From JAJRVM01 sp041752115 (GTDB taxonomy: Bacteria > Planctomycetota > Planctomycetia > Pirellulales > Pirellulaceae): a DNA stretch of 64,000 nucleotides. Below the pieces are notes generated by a model that made no database searches, was not told where the DNA came from, and saw nothing but the letters and a program-made list of their open reading frames with translations. The translations under genes were made by a program, and so were the position numbers. Shown one piece after another: positions 56,903 through 64,000 of the stretch (positions are counted from its first letter, which is position 1; the number at the start of each line of letters is the position of its first letter). The stretch lies in contig JBGSHS010000134.1 in assembly GCA_041752115.1 (NCBI GenBank), positions 28,089 through 92,088 of the forward strand, written 5' to 3'.

Positions 56903-58147
56903 ATGAATCGCGACCGGCTGCTTGAGAGATTCCTGCGATATGTGGCCATCGATACGATGGCGAACGAGTCCGCCACATCCTATCCCAGTTCCGCCGGTCA
57001 GCTCAAATTAGGAAGACTGCTCGCCGACGAACTGATCACCCTGGGACTGCCCGATGTCTGTCATGACGACTTCGGTCTGGTGGTGGCCACCGTCCCGGCT
57101 ACGGTACCGCATCCGGTGCCTGTGGTGGCCTTCAATGCCCACGTGGATACTTCACCAGAAACGAGCGGCGCCAACGTCAAACCGCAGATCATCGAGCGTT
57201 ATCACGGTGGCGACATCATCCTGAGGGGCGATACCAGCAAGGTCATTCGCGTCACGGACAACCCGGAGCTGGACCAACTGCATGGTTGCACGCTCATCAC
57301 GACGGACGGCACCACACTATTGGGAGCTGACGACAAGGCTGGCGTGGCGATTATCATGGAAACGGCTGCCTATCTAATGGAACATCCCGAAATCCCGCAC
57401 GGTCCACTCCGCATCCTCTTCACCTGCGATGAGGAGATAGGTCATGGCGTGGATCATGTTGATTTGCAGAAATTGGGCGCTCAGGCCTGCTACACTCTCG
57501 ACGGCGCCGGCGCCAATACGCTGGACGTAGAGACTTTTTCGGCGGATCTGGCTGTGGTGAAGATCCGCGGCGTCAATATTCACCCGTCGATTGCCAAGGG
57601 GCGCATGGTCAATGCTCTGCGGGCGGCCGGTACCTTCCTCGATCGCCTGCCCCGGACGACGCTGGCACCCGAATCGAGCGAGGGCCGCGAGGGCTTTCTG
57701 CACCCCTACGTCGTCCAGGGCGGCGTGGCCGAGGTGACAATCAAAGTTCTGCTGCGCGACTTCGATACCGCCAATTTGCGGGCACACGCAGACCGCCTGC
57801 AAGAGATCGCTGATTGCGTCGAGGAGGAGATGGCGGGGATTCGATGCGATCTCCAGGTGACTCCGCAGTATCGCAATATGGCCGACGGCTTGCAGCGGGA
57901 GTCGCGGGTGGTGGAGCACGTGCAACAAGCTCACGCGCGCCTCGGTCGAACGCTCCGCCTGACGATCATTCGCGGTGGCACCGATGGGTCGATGTTGACG
58001 GCCAAAGGTCTGCCGACGCCAAATCTGTCGTCAGGACAGCATACTCCCCATTCGCCACTGGAGTGGGCGTGCCTCGATGAAATGGTTCAGGCCGTCGAAG
58101 TGCTGGTGGAGCTCGCCCAGGTCTGGGCGGAGTCGGCACAACCGTAA
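56903..58147 (+). CDS. pepT: Peptidase T, tripeptide aminopeptidase (M20)
   Basis: 414 residues, the normal PepT length, with an AGAGGAAA signal upstream. The dinuclear zinc site of M20 peptidases is complete: H80 and D82 in NAHVDTSP, D142 in GADDKAG, E176/E177 in TCDEEIGHG, and a late His in GQHTPHSPLEW. NIHPSIAKGRMVNA fits the dimerisation domain. It removes the N-terminal residue of tripeptides in the cytoplasm. It stands alone on the plus strand. Confidence 0.95.
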   Translation: MNRDRLLERFLRYVAIDTMANESATSYPSSAGQLKLGRLLADELITLGLPDVCHDDFGLVVATVPATVPHPVPVVAFNAHVDTSPETSGANVKPQIIERYHGGDIILRGDTSKVIRVTDNPELDQLHGCTLITTDGTTLLGADDKAGVAIIMETAAYLMEHPEIPHGPLRILFTCDEEIGHGVDHVDLQKLGAQACYTLDGAGANTLDVETFSADLAVVKIRGVNIHPSIAKGRMVNALRAAGTFLDRLPRTTLAPESSEGREGFLHPYVVQGGVAEVTIKVLLRDFDTANLRAHADRLQEIADCVEEEMAGIRCDLQVTPQYRNMADGLQRESRVVEHVQQAHARLGRTLRLTIIRGGTDGSMLTAKGLPTPNLSSGQHTPHSPLEWACLDEMVQAVEVLVELAQVWAESAQP

Positions 58148-58490
58148 GCGGAGAGGAATCGCCTCGCTCGTACCACTCGGCAACGGGCATTGTGGCAACA
58201 GCGCAAAGCTTGTTAAAATGGGAAAACGTGACGCAGGAGCAAATCGTTAAAGTCCGACTAATTTATGAAGGTTCCGGTAAACTTGGATCGTGGCACCGGC
58301 CGAAGAAACGAGACTAGCGAGTTAGTCTCGTCGGGATCTCTATGATTGCTCTCAGCGATGCACCGCGACTGGGCGATTGCCGGTCGAGTTGATTCGGCCG
58401 CGGTCGATTCCGGTGCTCGTGCATGCACGACTGTGTCAGGGCCATCGACTCATCCATAGTATTCCTTATGTTGGTCCAGGGAAGACTCAA
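58148..58490. other. Intergenic gap, nothing recognised
   Basis: 343 bp upstream of the glycosyltransferase gene. A frame extends leftward from its start to a TTG at 58377 but the added residues do not match the family. No repeat or terminator was seen. Confidence 0.4.
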
Positions 58491-59471
58491 GTGCCTCGCC
58501 TCTCGATCGTGATTCCGTGTGTCCTGGGTGCCGATTGTTTTGAGACCACGCTTGCATCGGTCCTCCAGAATCGGCCGGACGACTGCGAAGTCCTGGTGGT
58601 GCAGCCGTGCCCCTATACGGATCCGTACGAATTGAAGCATGAGGTGCGGTTTGTGGAAGGGCCGGCGCACGCGTCGCTGCTGGAGCTGATCAATCTGGCC
58701 TTTCAGGTGGCCGAAGGCTCGGTCGTGCACTTGCTATCGTGTGACCTGGAGGTGCTGGAAGGGTGGACGCAGCCGGCGGTGGCTCATTTTCGCGACCCGG
58801 CGGTGGCAGCCGTGGCGCCGTTGATAGTTCGCAAAGGGGCGTTGGATCAGGTCGTGGCGCGCGGCGTCTGCTATCGATCCGGAGGCGCACGGCATGTGCA
58901 GCGAGCACGGCGAACTCGCACGGAAAGCGACAGCCTGCTAGGTCCCATTTTGGCCGCCGGGTTCTACCGGCGCGACACGGTCCGAGAGATCGGCGGTTTT
59001 CGACAGGATGTGGGGGTCGAGCTGGCGGACGTCGACGTCGCGCTTCGTCTCCGGTCCGCGGGCTATCGCTGCCTGCATGAGGAAGTGTCTCGTCTTACGA
59101 CACAGGTGTCGATGAGCCATCCTCCGTTGTCGTTTCAGAGCGGGCGAGAGGCAGAGGAGTATTTCTGGGCGCACGCCGCCAGATCGACACGCGGGACTTC
59201 GCTGCTCATGCACCTGGCGAGTGTGATGACCGAACTGATCACGAATCTGCGATCCCCGCGAGTGATCATGCGTCTGCTCGGCCGCAGCGCCGCGTGTTTC
59301 GAACGGTTGTTCGCAGGTCGCCATCCCTGTCATCCCGACCTGCAGCCACCGAGTCAGTCATCGTCGTCCCCTTCTCAAGCGACGACGGGTGACGAGTCGC
59401 CCGGGGTGCTGTCTCGCAAGCCCACTTCAGCCGACGGCAGCGTGATGGTCAACACGCGTGCAGCTGCCTGA
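58491..59471 (+). CDS. Glycosyltransferase family 2-like protein
   Basis: 326 residues from a GTG with AGGGAAG upstream; the family start (VPRLSIVIPC) is at the first residue. The N-terminal half is a GT-A fold, though the usual DxD appears as SCDLEVLEG. A second acidic motif, LADVDVALRLRSAGYRC, fits the DxD/ED region of rhamnosyl or mannosyl GT2 enzymes. A hydrophilic C-terminal 100 residues ends in a Ser/Pro-rich tail. No membrane helix is seen. The product could be a surface glycan; donor and acceptor are unknown. Confidence 0.83.
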   Translation: MPRLSIVIPCVLGADCFETTLASVLQNRPDDCEVLVVQPCPYTDPYELKHEVRFVEGPAHASLLELINLAFQVAEGSVVHLLSCDLEVLEGWTQPAVAHFRDPAVAAVAPLIVRKGALDQVVARGVCYRSGGARHVQRARRTRTESDSLLGPILAAGFYRRDTVREIGGFRQDVGVELADVDVALRLRSAGYRCLHEEVSRLTTQVSMSHPPLSFQSGREAEEYFWAHAARSTRGTSLLMHLASVMTELITNLRSPRVIMRLLGRSAACFERLFAGRHPCHPDLQPPSQSSSSPSQATTGDESPGVLSRKPTSADGSVMVNTRAAA

Positions 59472-59760
59472 CGGTATCGGACCGACGTTCGGCCAGGCAG
59501 AGCGCAAAGATGGAGATCAGGATCTGAAGCATGGCGATGTTCACGGGATGAATGCGCCACGCCTTCGGCTCAACGGCTTCTGTCGTGCGCGATCGATTCC
59601 ACACCTCATGCCACTCCCAACCATCGGCGGTCCGCCGCCAACCGTCCGCCAGTCGGACCTGAACCTCCGACGTGTCGGACCAGGTGAGGGGAAGATCAAT
59701 GGTTGATGCGAGGTAGCCGACAGTGAGTAGTAGAACGACTGTACCGGTTATGCCGCGCAC
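59449..59760 (-). CDS. Small two-helix membrane protein
   Basis: 103 residues. The GTG start has GGGAGG six bases upstream, which supports translation. One hydrophobic helix lies at about 4-23 and a second at about 73-91; between them is a soluble segment with repeated Trp and charge (WRRTADGWEWHEVWNR). No known family. Its 3' end overlaps the glycosyltransferase 3' end by 23 bp on the opposite strand. Real but hypothetical. Confidence 0.6.
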   Translation of the reverse strand: MRGITGTVVLLLTVGYLASTIDLPLTWSDTSEVQVRLADGWRRTADGWEWHEVWNRSRTTEAVEPKAWRIHPVNIAMLQILISIFALCLAERRSDTVRQLHAC

Positions 59761-60438
59761 GGGAGACCTCCCACTGATGACCTTGACGCTGTGGCAGGGA
59801 ATCCGGCCGCGGCTCGTTCACCGCGGTGATCCGGTAAGGGACGGGTCATCCTTGATGGTCATCTGCTGGCTGTGAGAATGCAACCATCGCGCCAGATTCA
59901 TCTGGGCTATCTTCACCCGCATCCTAACTGTTCCTGGCGGCTGGAGTTACTGAGTTTGGAGCGCGGCAGTCGCCGTTGGAGGACGTTGCCCAATCGCAGC
60001 GCGGGAGCGTCCCATGTGGCGACAAGGCAACGTGTGGCAGAAAGTCGATGGCCATCGGCACCGTCACGGTGTCGGGCAACGAAAACCGCAGGCCATTCGT
60101 GTCGCCAGAGCTAAATTGCGCCATTGTGTCGACCAACTTGTTTGCTGGAGCACATTACGTGTCCTAGATTTCAACGTAGGTATCAAGGCGGAGGGTCTCC
60201 AGGCGTCCAAGGGGTATGACACTGGCGATCCCCGCAGCGTGCCTGCCTCCCGGAATCGAATCCTGATGCTTCTCACCAACTTCTCGGGAACAAGGTAGTC
60301 GACGGAGAGAACCCGTATCCGCCCGCGCTGGCCAGCGACGGCAAACGGTAGTAGGAACGTTGGGCCACAATCAGTGAAACTTGTTACCGCGCAATCCCCC
60401 AAATCTGTCGCGGTGGTTTGAACAAGGGTGAACAGGAA
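59761..60438. other. Intergenic gap, nothing firm
   Basis: 678 bp. A 63-codon plus-strand frame at 59976 lacks a start signal and is not called. No hairpin or promoter was fixed. Confidence 0.45.
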
Positions 60439-61356
60439 ATGACGACTCGCAAGGCTTCGCTCCGCATTGAATCCCTGTTGGCCGGTGCACAACTGCCAGC
60501 ACTTCCCCAGAGTGCCATTCGACTGCTGCAACTCTCCCAGGATCCCGAGAATGGGCCGGCCGAATTCGCGATTCCCATCGAGTCCGATCCAGGTCTGACC
60601 GGGCAGGTGTTGAAATTCGTCAATTCGTCGTACTTCGGATTCGCACGGGAGATCTCCAGCATCAAGTTGGCGATCACCCTGGTTGGCATTCGGACCATCA
60701 AGAACTTCGCTCTGTGGAGTGCTGTGTTCAGCTTGATGCCGAACCCGAAATGCGGTCCGTTCGACTTGAAGAGCCTCTGGCAAGACTCCTTGCGCCGCGG
60801 CCTGTTTGCCCGCGCCCTGGGACGACTGCTCGGTCAGGCGGACAGCGAAGACCTGTTCGCTGCCGCACTGCTGCAGGACATGGCGGTGCCGCTGTTGGCC
60901 AAGGAACTGCCCGAAGAATACGACAAGCTGTTCCAGGGCCGCCGCGGGGGCCAAACCCGCTTGTCCGATCTGGAACGGGAACGGTTTGGCTGGACGCACG
61001 CCGAAGCGGCCAGCATCCTGGCTCGTCGATGGAGCCTGCCCGAAGAGTTCGCCGACCTGATCGAGAACCACATCGCGTTCGAACGACTGCTGACCGATGG
61101 AGCGACTGCCGGACAGGTGGCCGTGAGCCTCTCCGCACTCCTGCCATCGGTGCAGGACAGCGTGTGGTATGAGCGGGAGCCGTTTGTCGATGTGTTCTGC
61201 AAACTGACGCGTTCCCCGGAAGCGGCGTTGCAGCCATTGCTGGCCGAGATCGACGCCGGCTTTGAGGAATTCGCGCCGGTCTTGAAACTCGGCCTGCCCA
61301 CGCACACGCTCGTCGCCTGCCTGGAGAGTGTTCAGCCGGCGTCCGCCTCGAGCTGA
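60439..61356 (+). CDS. HDOD-domain protein
   Basis: 305 residues from an ATG with AGGAA immediately before it. The HDOD domain spans about residues 10-215: LPALPQSAIRLLQLSQDPENG, DPGLTGQVLKFVNSSYFG, SSIKLAITLVGIRTIKNFALW, as in the standard family. HD-type metal ligands are absent, as is usual for HDOD. These proteins act in stress or signalling cascades, often with regulators of diguanylate turnover; no partner is adjacent. A hairpin follows at 61477-61512. Confidence 0.9.
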   Translation: MTTRKASLRIESLLAGAQLPALPQSAIRLLQLSQDPENGPAEFAIPIESDPGLTGQVLKFVNSSYFGFAREISSIKLAITLVGIRTIKNFALWSAVFSLMPNPKCGPFDLKSLWQDSLRRGLFARALGRLLGQADSEDLFAAALLQDMAVPLLAKELPEEYDKLFQGRRGGQTRLSDLERERFGWTHAEAASILARRWSLPEEFADLIENHIAFERLLTDGATAGQVAVSLSALLPSVQDSVWYEREPFVDVFCKLTRSPEAALQPLLAEIDAGFEEFAPVLKLGLPTHTLVACLESVQPASASS

Positions 61357-61476
61357 TTGGAGAACGGGGCCATCGGAGTGGAAAGCCCCGCGGACTAGGT
61401 TGTCTTGACGTCGGACGGTCTCGCCAATCGGACTCGTCGAGCGCCCCACAATTCAATGCTTGGCCCGCAACCGTGC

Positions 61477-61512
61477 AAACCCTCAGGGTGTCTTCCGGCG
61501 TCCTGAGGGTTT
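61477..61512. terminator. Hairpin, possible terminator after the HDOD gene
   Basis: An 11-bp perfect stem (aaaccctcagg at 61477-61487 and its complement at 61502-61512) with a 14-base loop. The T tract is only three bases inside the stem, so termination is plausible rather than clear. Confidence 0.55.
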
Positions 61513-61630
61513 CGCGTTCCCGGGCCGCCATGAGCTGAAATGGTTGCGCCACAGCATCGGCCGCGTTCTGCAGCAGCCGACTCTACTGATTGCCACAGAA
61601 AGACTTAGGATCCCTCGGCAAATATCCCAT

Positions 61631-61659
61631 TTGGGGTCGCGTGACCGAGCGGTTAGAAT
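61631..61659 (+). promoter_or_regulatory. Weak sigma70-like promoter candidate
   Basis: ttgggg at 61631-61636, a 17-bp spacer and tagaat at 61654-61659 (five of six matches at -10, three at -35), 22 bp before the TPR gene start. Tentative. Confidence 0.3.
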
Positions 61660-61680
61660 AGAATCTGTGATGGGTTGTCA

Positions 61681-62274
61681 GTGAGTCCTTTTCCCGGCAG
61701 GGTTCCCTCAGTGGCCGACTATCAGCGTATCATCCGGCAACAGGCTCTCCGCGAAGCCGAGGGCTACCTGGATCTGGCGATGGGCTTCGCCGACCGGTGG
61801 CCACTCGACTTGAAGCAGCGGATTACGCTGGCCGAGCGTGCTCTGACTGCGTTGGAGCGCGTGCGGGGGAGCAGTGGCCAACGCAGTCACGTCCTTTACC
61901 TGTCCGGCCAAGCCTATCGAGTCATGCAGCGCTATCAGGAAGCGGTGACTCCTTTGGCCGCGGCCGCCGATCTCGAGCCAGACAACATCGGAATCTGGCT
62001 TGCCTTGGCTTGGTGCTACAAACGGATCGGCCGACTTGATTTAGCAATCGAGGCGTTGGAAAACGCTTTGGCGGCCGACGCGCAGGAGGCCATTCTGCAC
62101 TACAATCTGGCCTGCTATTGGAGTCTGGCAGGAAACCCCTCCATTGCTCTACAGTATCTGGCACAGTCTTTTGACATCGATCCCCGCTATCGCGAGCTGG
62201 TGGCGGACGAGACGGATTTCGATCCCATCCGCGATTTGCCCGACTTCCAGTCGTTGGTGGGGGCCATCGTGTAG
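61681..62274 (+). CDS. TPR-repeat protein
   Basis: 197 residues from a GTG at 61681; a GTG at 61711 with AGGG upstream is an alternative. TPR-like repeats occupy residues 30-160 (YLSGQAYRVMQRYQEAVTPLAAAADLEPDN, then IGIWLALAWCYKRIGRLDLAIEALENALAADAQEAI). Length and composition suggest a soluble adaptor. No catalytic motif. It lies 324 bp after the HDOD gene. Confidence 0.85.
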   Translation: MSPFPGRVPSVADYQRIIRQQALREAEGYLDLAMGFADRWPLDLKQRITLAERALTALERVRGSSGQRSHVLYLSGQAYRVMQRYQEAVTPLAAAADLEPDNIGIWLALAWCYKRIGRLDLAIEALENALAADAQEAILHYNLACYWSLAGNPSIALQYLAQSFDIDPRYRELVADETDFDPIRDLPDFQSLVGAIV

Positions 62275-62312
62275 ATCGGCATGGTGCTTGGTGACAGCGT
62301 GGCTTTCGAGTG

Positions 62313-62383
62313 GGGTGCCACGGGCTCTGCCAGTGTAGCCTTGCCCGAAAGCCGGAGGAGCACTGGCAGAGCCAGTGGCACCC
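62313..62383. repeat. Hairpin element with 23-bp arms, shared with 54.9 kb
   Basis: gggtgccac-g-ggctctgccagtg (62313-62335) pairs with the segment at 62361-62383 with one mismatch. The sequence 62323-62355 repeats 54918-54950 at 32 of 33 bases. The gtgccactggctctgccagtg type of palindrome is typical of planctomycete intergenic repeats (from memory). Confidence 0.9.
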
Positions 62384-62473
62384 TGATTTCCAGCTTGCCA
62401 CACGAGTTGCCACACGAGTTGCCACGCCAGGTCACTGCTGGTCACCCTTCCCCCGTGCCGCTCGGCCGCGCGT

Positions 62474-62959
62474 TCAGGACTTCGCGGCGTAGAGCTCCGC
62501 GTACTCGAGAATCCAGACGTTGATCAGCTCGATGAATTTGTCCAGATCGACTTCTTCGAGTTTCTCAAAATAGTTGCGGTTGAATACTTCTTTGTTGCGG
62601 ATGGTCCCCTTGGCCGCCAGGTCAAGCACGGGAGCTGAGCTGTAAGGCCGGACCGTCATCTCGAGACGGCTGTAATCGTTCTCTCGTCGACGCCCTTCGA
62701 CCCTACGCAGATCATCACGACTGCAGGCAGCTCCCCAACCACGCTCTCCAAACAGGGTTTCCGGCCGGAAGCCCGGGAAGAAACCAGGCAGCTGTCGGAT
62801 GCGCTGTTCAATCTGTTCGGACAACCGGAGCCGATAGGTGGAATGGAGGCGTTTGAGCTCTTCGTCGGTGAGCGATTTCGCCTCGGCTTCGCTTTTCCGC
62901 GCCTCGCTCTTGCGTTTTCCTCGCTCAATCGCCTTCTGCAAACGGTCTTCAAAACTCAT
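62474..62959 (-). CDS. Hypothetical protein encoded next to the tex-like gene
   Basis: 161 residues, ATG two bases after the stop of the S1 protein gene, so it is in the same operon. The N-terminal half is charged and helical (MSFEDRLQKAIERGKRKSEAR). The C-terminal half, with VRPYSSAPVLDLAAKGTIRNKEVFNRNYFEKLEEVDLDKF, looks like a conserved folded domain. No family recognised. Tight coupling with an RNA-binding protein suggests a role in the same process; this is inference. Confidence 0.8.
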   Translation of the reverse strand: MSFEDRLQKAIERGKRKSEARKSEAEAKSLTDEELKRLHSTYRLRLSEQIEQRIRQLPGFFPGFRPETLFGERGWGAACSRDDLRRVEGRRRENDYSRLEMTVRPYSSAPVLDLAAKGTIRNKEVFNRNYFEKLEEVDLDKFIELINVWILEYAELYAAKS

Positions 62960-62961
62960 GA

Positions 62962-64000
62962 CTATGACTTGTTTCCGTCAGTTTGTTTTTTCTGATAGAA
63001 CTGCATCAGATCGGAAAACGACCGGAGCGGCTCCTTCCCTTCCTCCATTTCCTTGGTGATCGGTGTGATCACCTTGGGTTTGCGCGGCGGACGACTCTGG
63101 TCGCGCGATTTCTCGCGAGGTGGTCTTCCTTTGGCCTTGGTGCCCGTCGACTGCTCTGCCTGGACGGGACGAGGCGGACGCGGCGGGCGTTTCGCCGATT
63201 GCCGGCGCGGATGCGGCTGGTCTGGCTTGCGCCGCGATTCGACTGGCTTCTCCGTGCCCGGCTCAATGGCGGTGAGCGACACCCGACGGCGTTGCTTGTC
63301 GATATCGACCACCCATACGGTCAACACATCGCCAACCCCCACCACTTCGTGCGGATCGCGCACGAATCGATCGGCCAGGCGGCTGATGTGGACCAAGCCG
63401 CTATCCGAAAGACCGATGTCAACAAACGCGCCGAAATCGACCACGTTGAGCACGGTGCCCGAGAGCATCATACCGGGCTCCAGGTCTTCGAGCTTCACGA
63501 TGCCGTGCCGAAATACCGGCGCCGGCAAGTCCTCACGCGGATCGCGCCCAGGCCGAGCCAGGGAGTTGAGGATATCCTGCAACAGGATATCGCTGACACA
63601 CCAGGCGGCCGCCAGCCCGGACACATCGAGCTGATGGAACTTGTCGTACAGCCGCCGACAACGCTGGGTGATTCCCTCCGCTTCCTGCTCCTGCTGGTCA
63701 GCTGTCGATTCGGCAGCTGTCGGCTCACCGGTCGCTCCACTCGTCTCGTGCTCCGATGCATCCTGCGGCACCTCGACCGACGTCGCGACACCTTCCTCTG
63801 ATCTCCCTTCGGCTTCCTGCGGCGACGCGGCCGACACGATGTTGCCGGCCGGCTCGGGAGGCTGCGGAATATCCGCCGTCAGAGGAGTGACAGCCGAGGG
63901 CACGGGCTGCGACGAAGCAACCGCGTCGTCCCCTGCGGCCCCCAGTGGCTCCTGGTCCTGAACGGTCGGCGTGGCCGAGTCTGCTGCGGCGATGGCCTGG
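62962..64000 (-). CDS. tex: Tex-like S1 RNA-binding protein, 5' end outside the window
   Basis: The frame is open to the right edge, so the gene starts beyond the window; about 345 C-terminal residues are seen. The final part matches the S1 domain of Tex: LQDILNSLARPGRDPRED, then LEDLEPGMMLSGTVLNVVDFGAFVDIG, and VHISRLADRFVRDPHEVVGVGDVLTVWV. Tex (YhgF) proteins bind RNA and influence transcription. Before the helical region lies a long linker of about 100 residues rich in Ala, Pro, Glu and Gln, an insertion not usual in Tex; the C-terminal tail is basic (RRK, RPPRPPRP). Membership is clear; the insertion is odd. Confidence 0.87.
   Translation of the reverse strand, partial: QAIAAADSATPTVQDQEPLGAAGDDAVASSQPVPSAVTPLTADIPQPPEPAGNIVSAASPQEAEGRSEEGVATSVEVPQDASEHETSGATGEPTAAESTADQQEQEAEGITQRCRRLYDKFHQLDVSGLAAAWCVSDILLQDILNSLARPGRDPREDLPAPVFRHGIVKLEDLEPGMMLSGTVLNVVDFGAFVDIGLSDSGLVHISRLADRFVRDPHEVVGVGDVLTVWVVDIDKQRRRVSLTAIEPGTEKPVESRRKPDQPHPRRQSAKRPPRPPRPVQAEQSTGTKAKGRPPREKSRDQSRPPRKPKVITPITKEMEEGKEPLRSFSDLMQFYQKKQTDGNKS

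Noticed and set aside
59976..60167. 63-codon plus-strand frame
   Set aside because: No start signal and mixed, low-information composition.

Overview
The window is about 64 kb of GC-rich DNA that looks like the chromosome of a member of the Planctomycetota. The pointers are a YTV-type planctomycete wall protein, a PEP-CTERM protein, an SHD1 domain in a bacterial membrane protein, DUF4159 next to a MoxR/DUF58/BatA cluster, many Tat-exported carbohydrate enzymes, and dispersed hairpin repeats between genes. No rRNA, tRNA, CRISPR array, insertion sequence or phage module was recognised. Both ends cut through genes: an RND-type transporter on the left and a Tex-like S1 protein on the right. Layout. 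1-2 kb: end of an RND/MMPL membrane protein. 2-9 kb, minus strand: an M48 zinc metallopeptidase whose stop overlaps (ATGA) the start of an 1882-residue protein made of a pseudokinase lobe, DUF4011, an SF1 helicase, a Vsr-like nuclease fold and a WGR domain. This pair is the best candidate for an undescribed system and resembles COG1112-helicase anti-phage proteins (Mokosh and Hhe types). 9-20 kb: a DUF4159 protein, divergent from a MoxR ATPase, DUF58, BatA-like and vWA/glutamine-amidotransferase-like cluster, then a CNNM/CorC protein. 20-39 kb: an exported carbohydrate-degradation region with a dienelactone hydrolase, a lipoprotein, a TIM-barrel hydrolase, a GH78 alpha-L-rhamnosidase, an enolase-superfamily enzyme, a beta-helix/LamG protein, a beta-propeller/TPR protein with a c-haem motif, and a clan GH-A hydrolase. 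40-64 kb: mixed housekeeping and lineage-specific genes, including PQQ-type propeller, PEP-CTERM, lipoate-ligase-like, HEAT, YTV, BRCT-MerR-TPR, SHD1/GT87-like, EEP-fold, zinc-ribbon vWA, STAS, PolB-like exonuclease, PepT, GT2, HDOD and TPR proteins, and the tex end. How parts work together. MoxR, DUF58, BatA and the vWA proteins form the usual planctomycete AAA/vWA surface-assembly cluster. The 20-39 kb region would cut rhamnose-containing polysaccharides outside the cytoplasm. The helicase/peptidase pair would act as a nucleic-acid sensor with a proteolytic partner; this is inference. Repeats are frequent in the intergenic gaps. The most striking is a perfectly phased array of 13 copies of a 17-bp unit directly upstream of a HEAT-repeat gene; each unit carries a Shine-Dalgarno-like core. 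Others are two adjacent triplicated 21-bp arrays and several long hairpins, some of which recur within the window.
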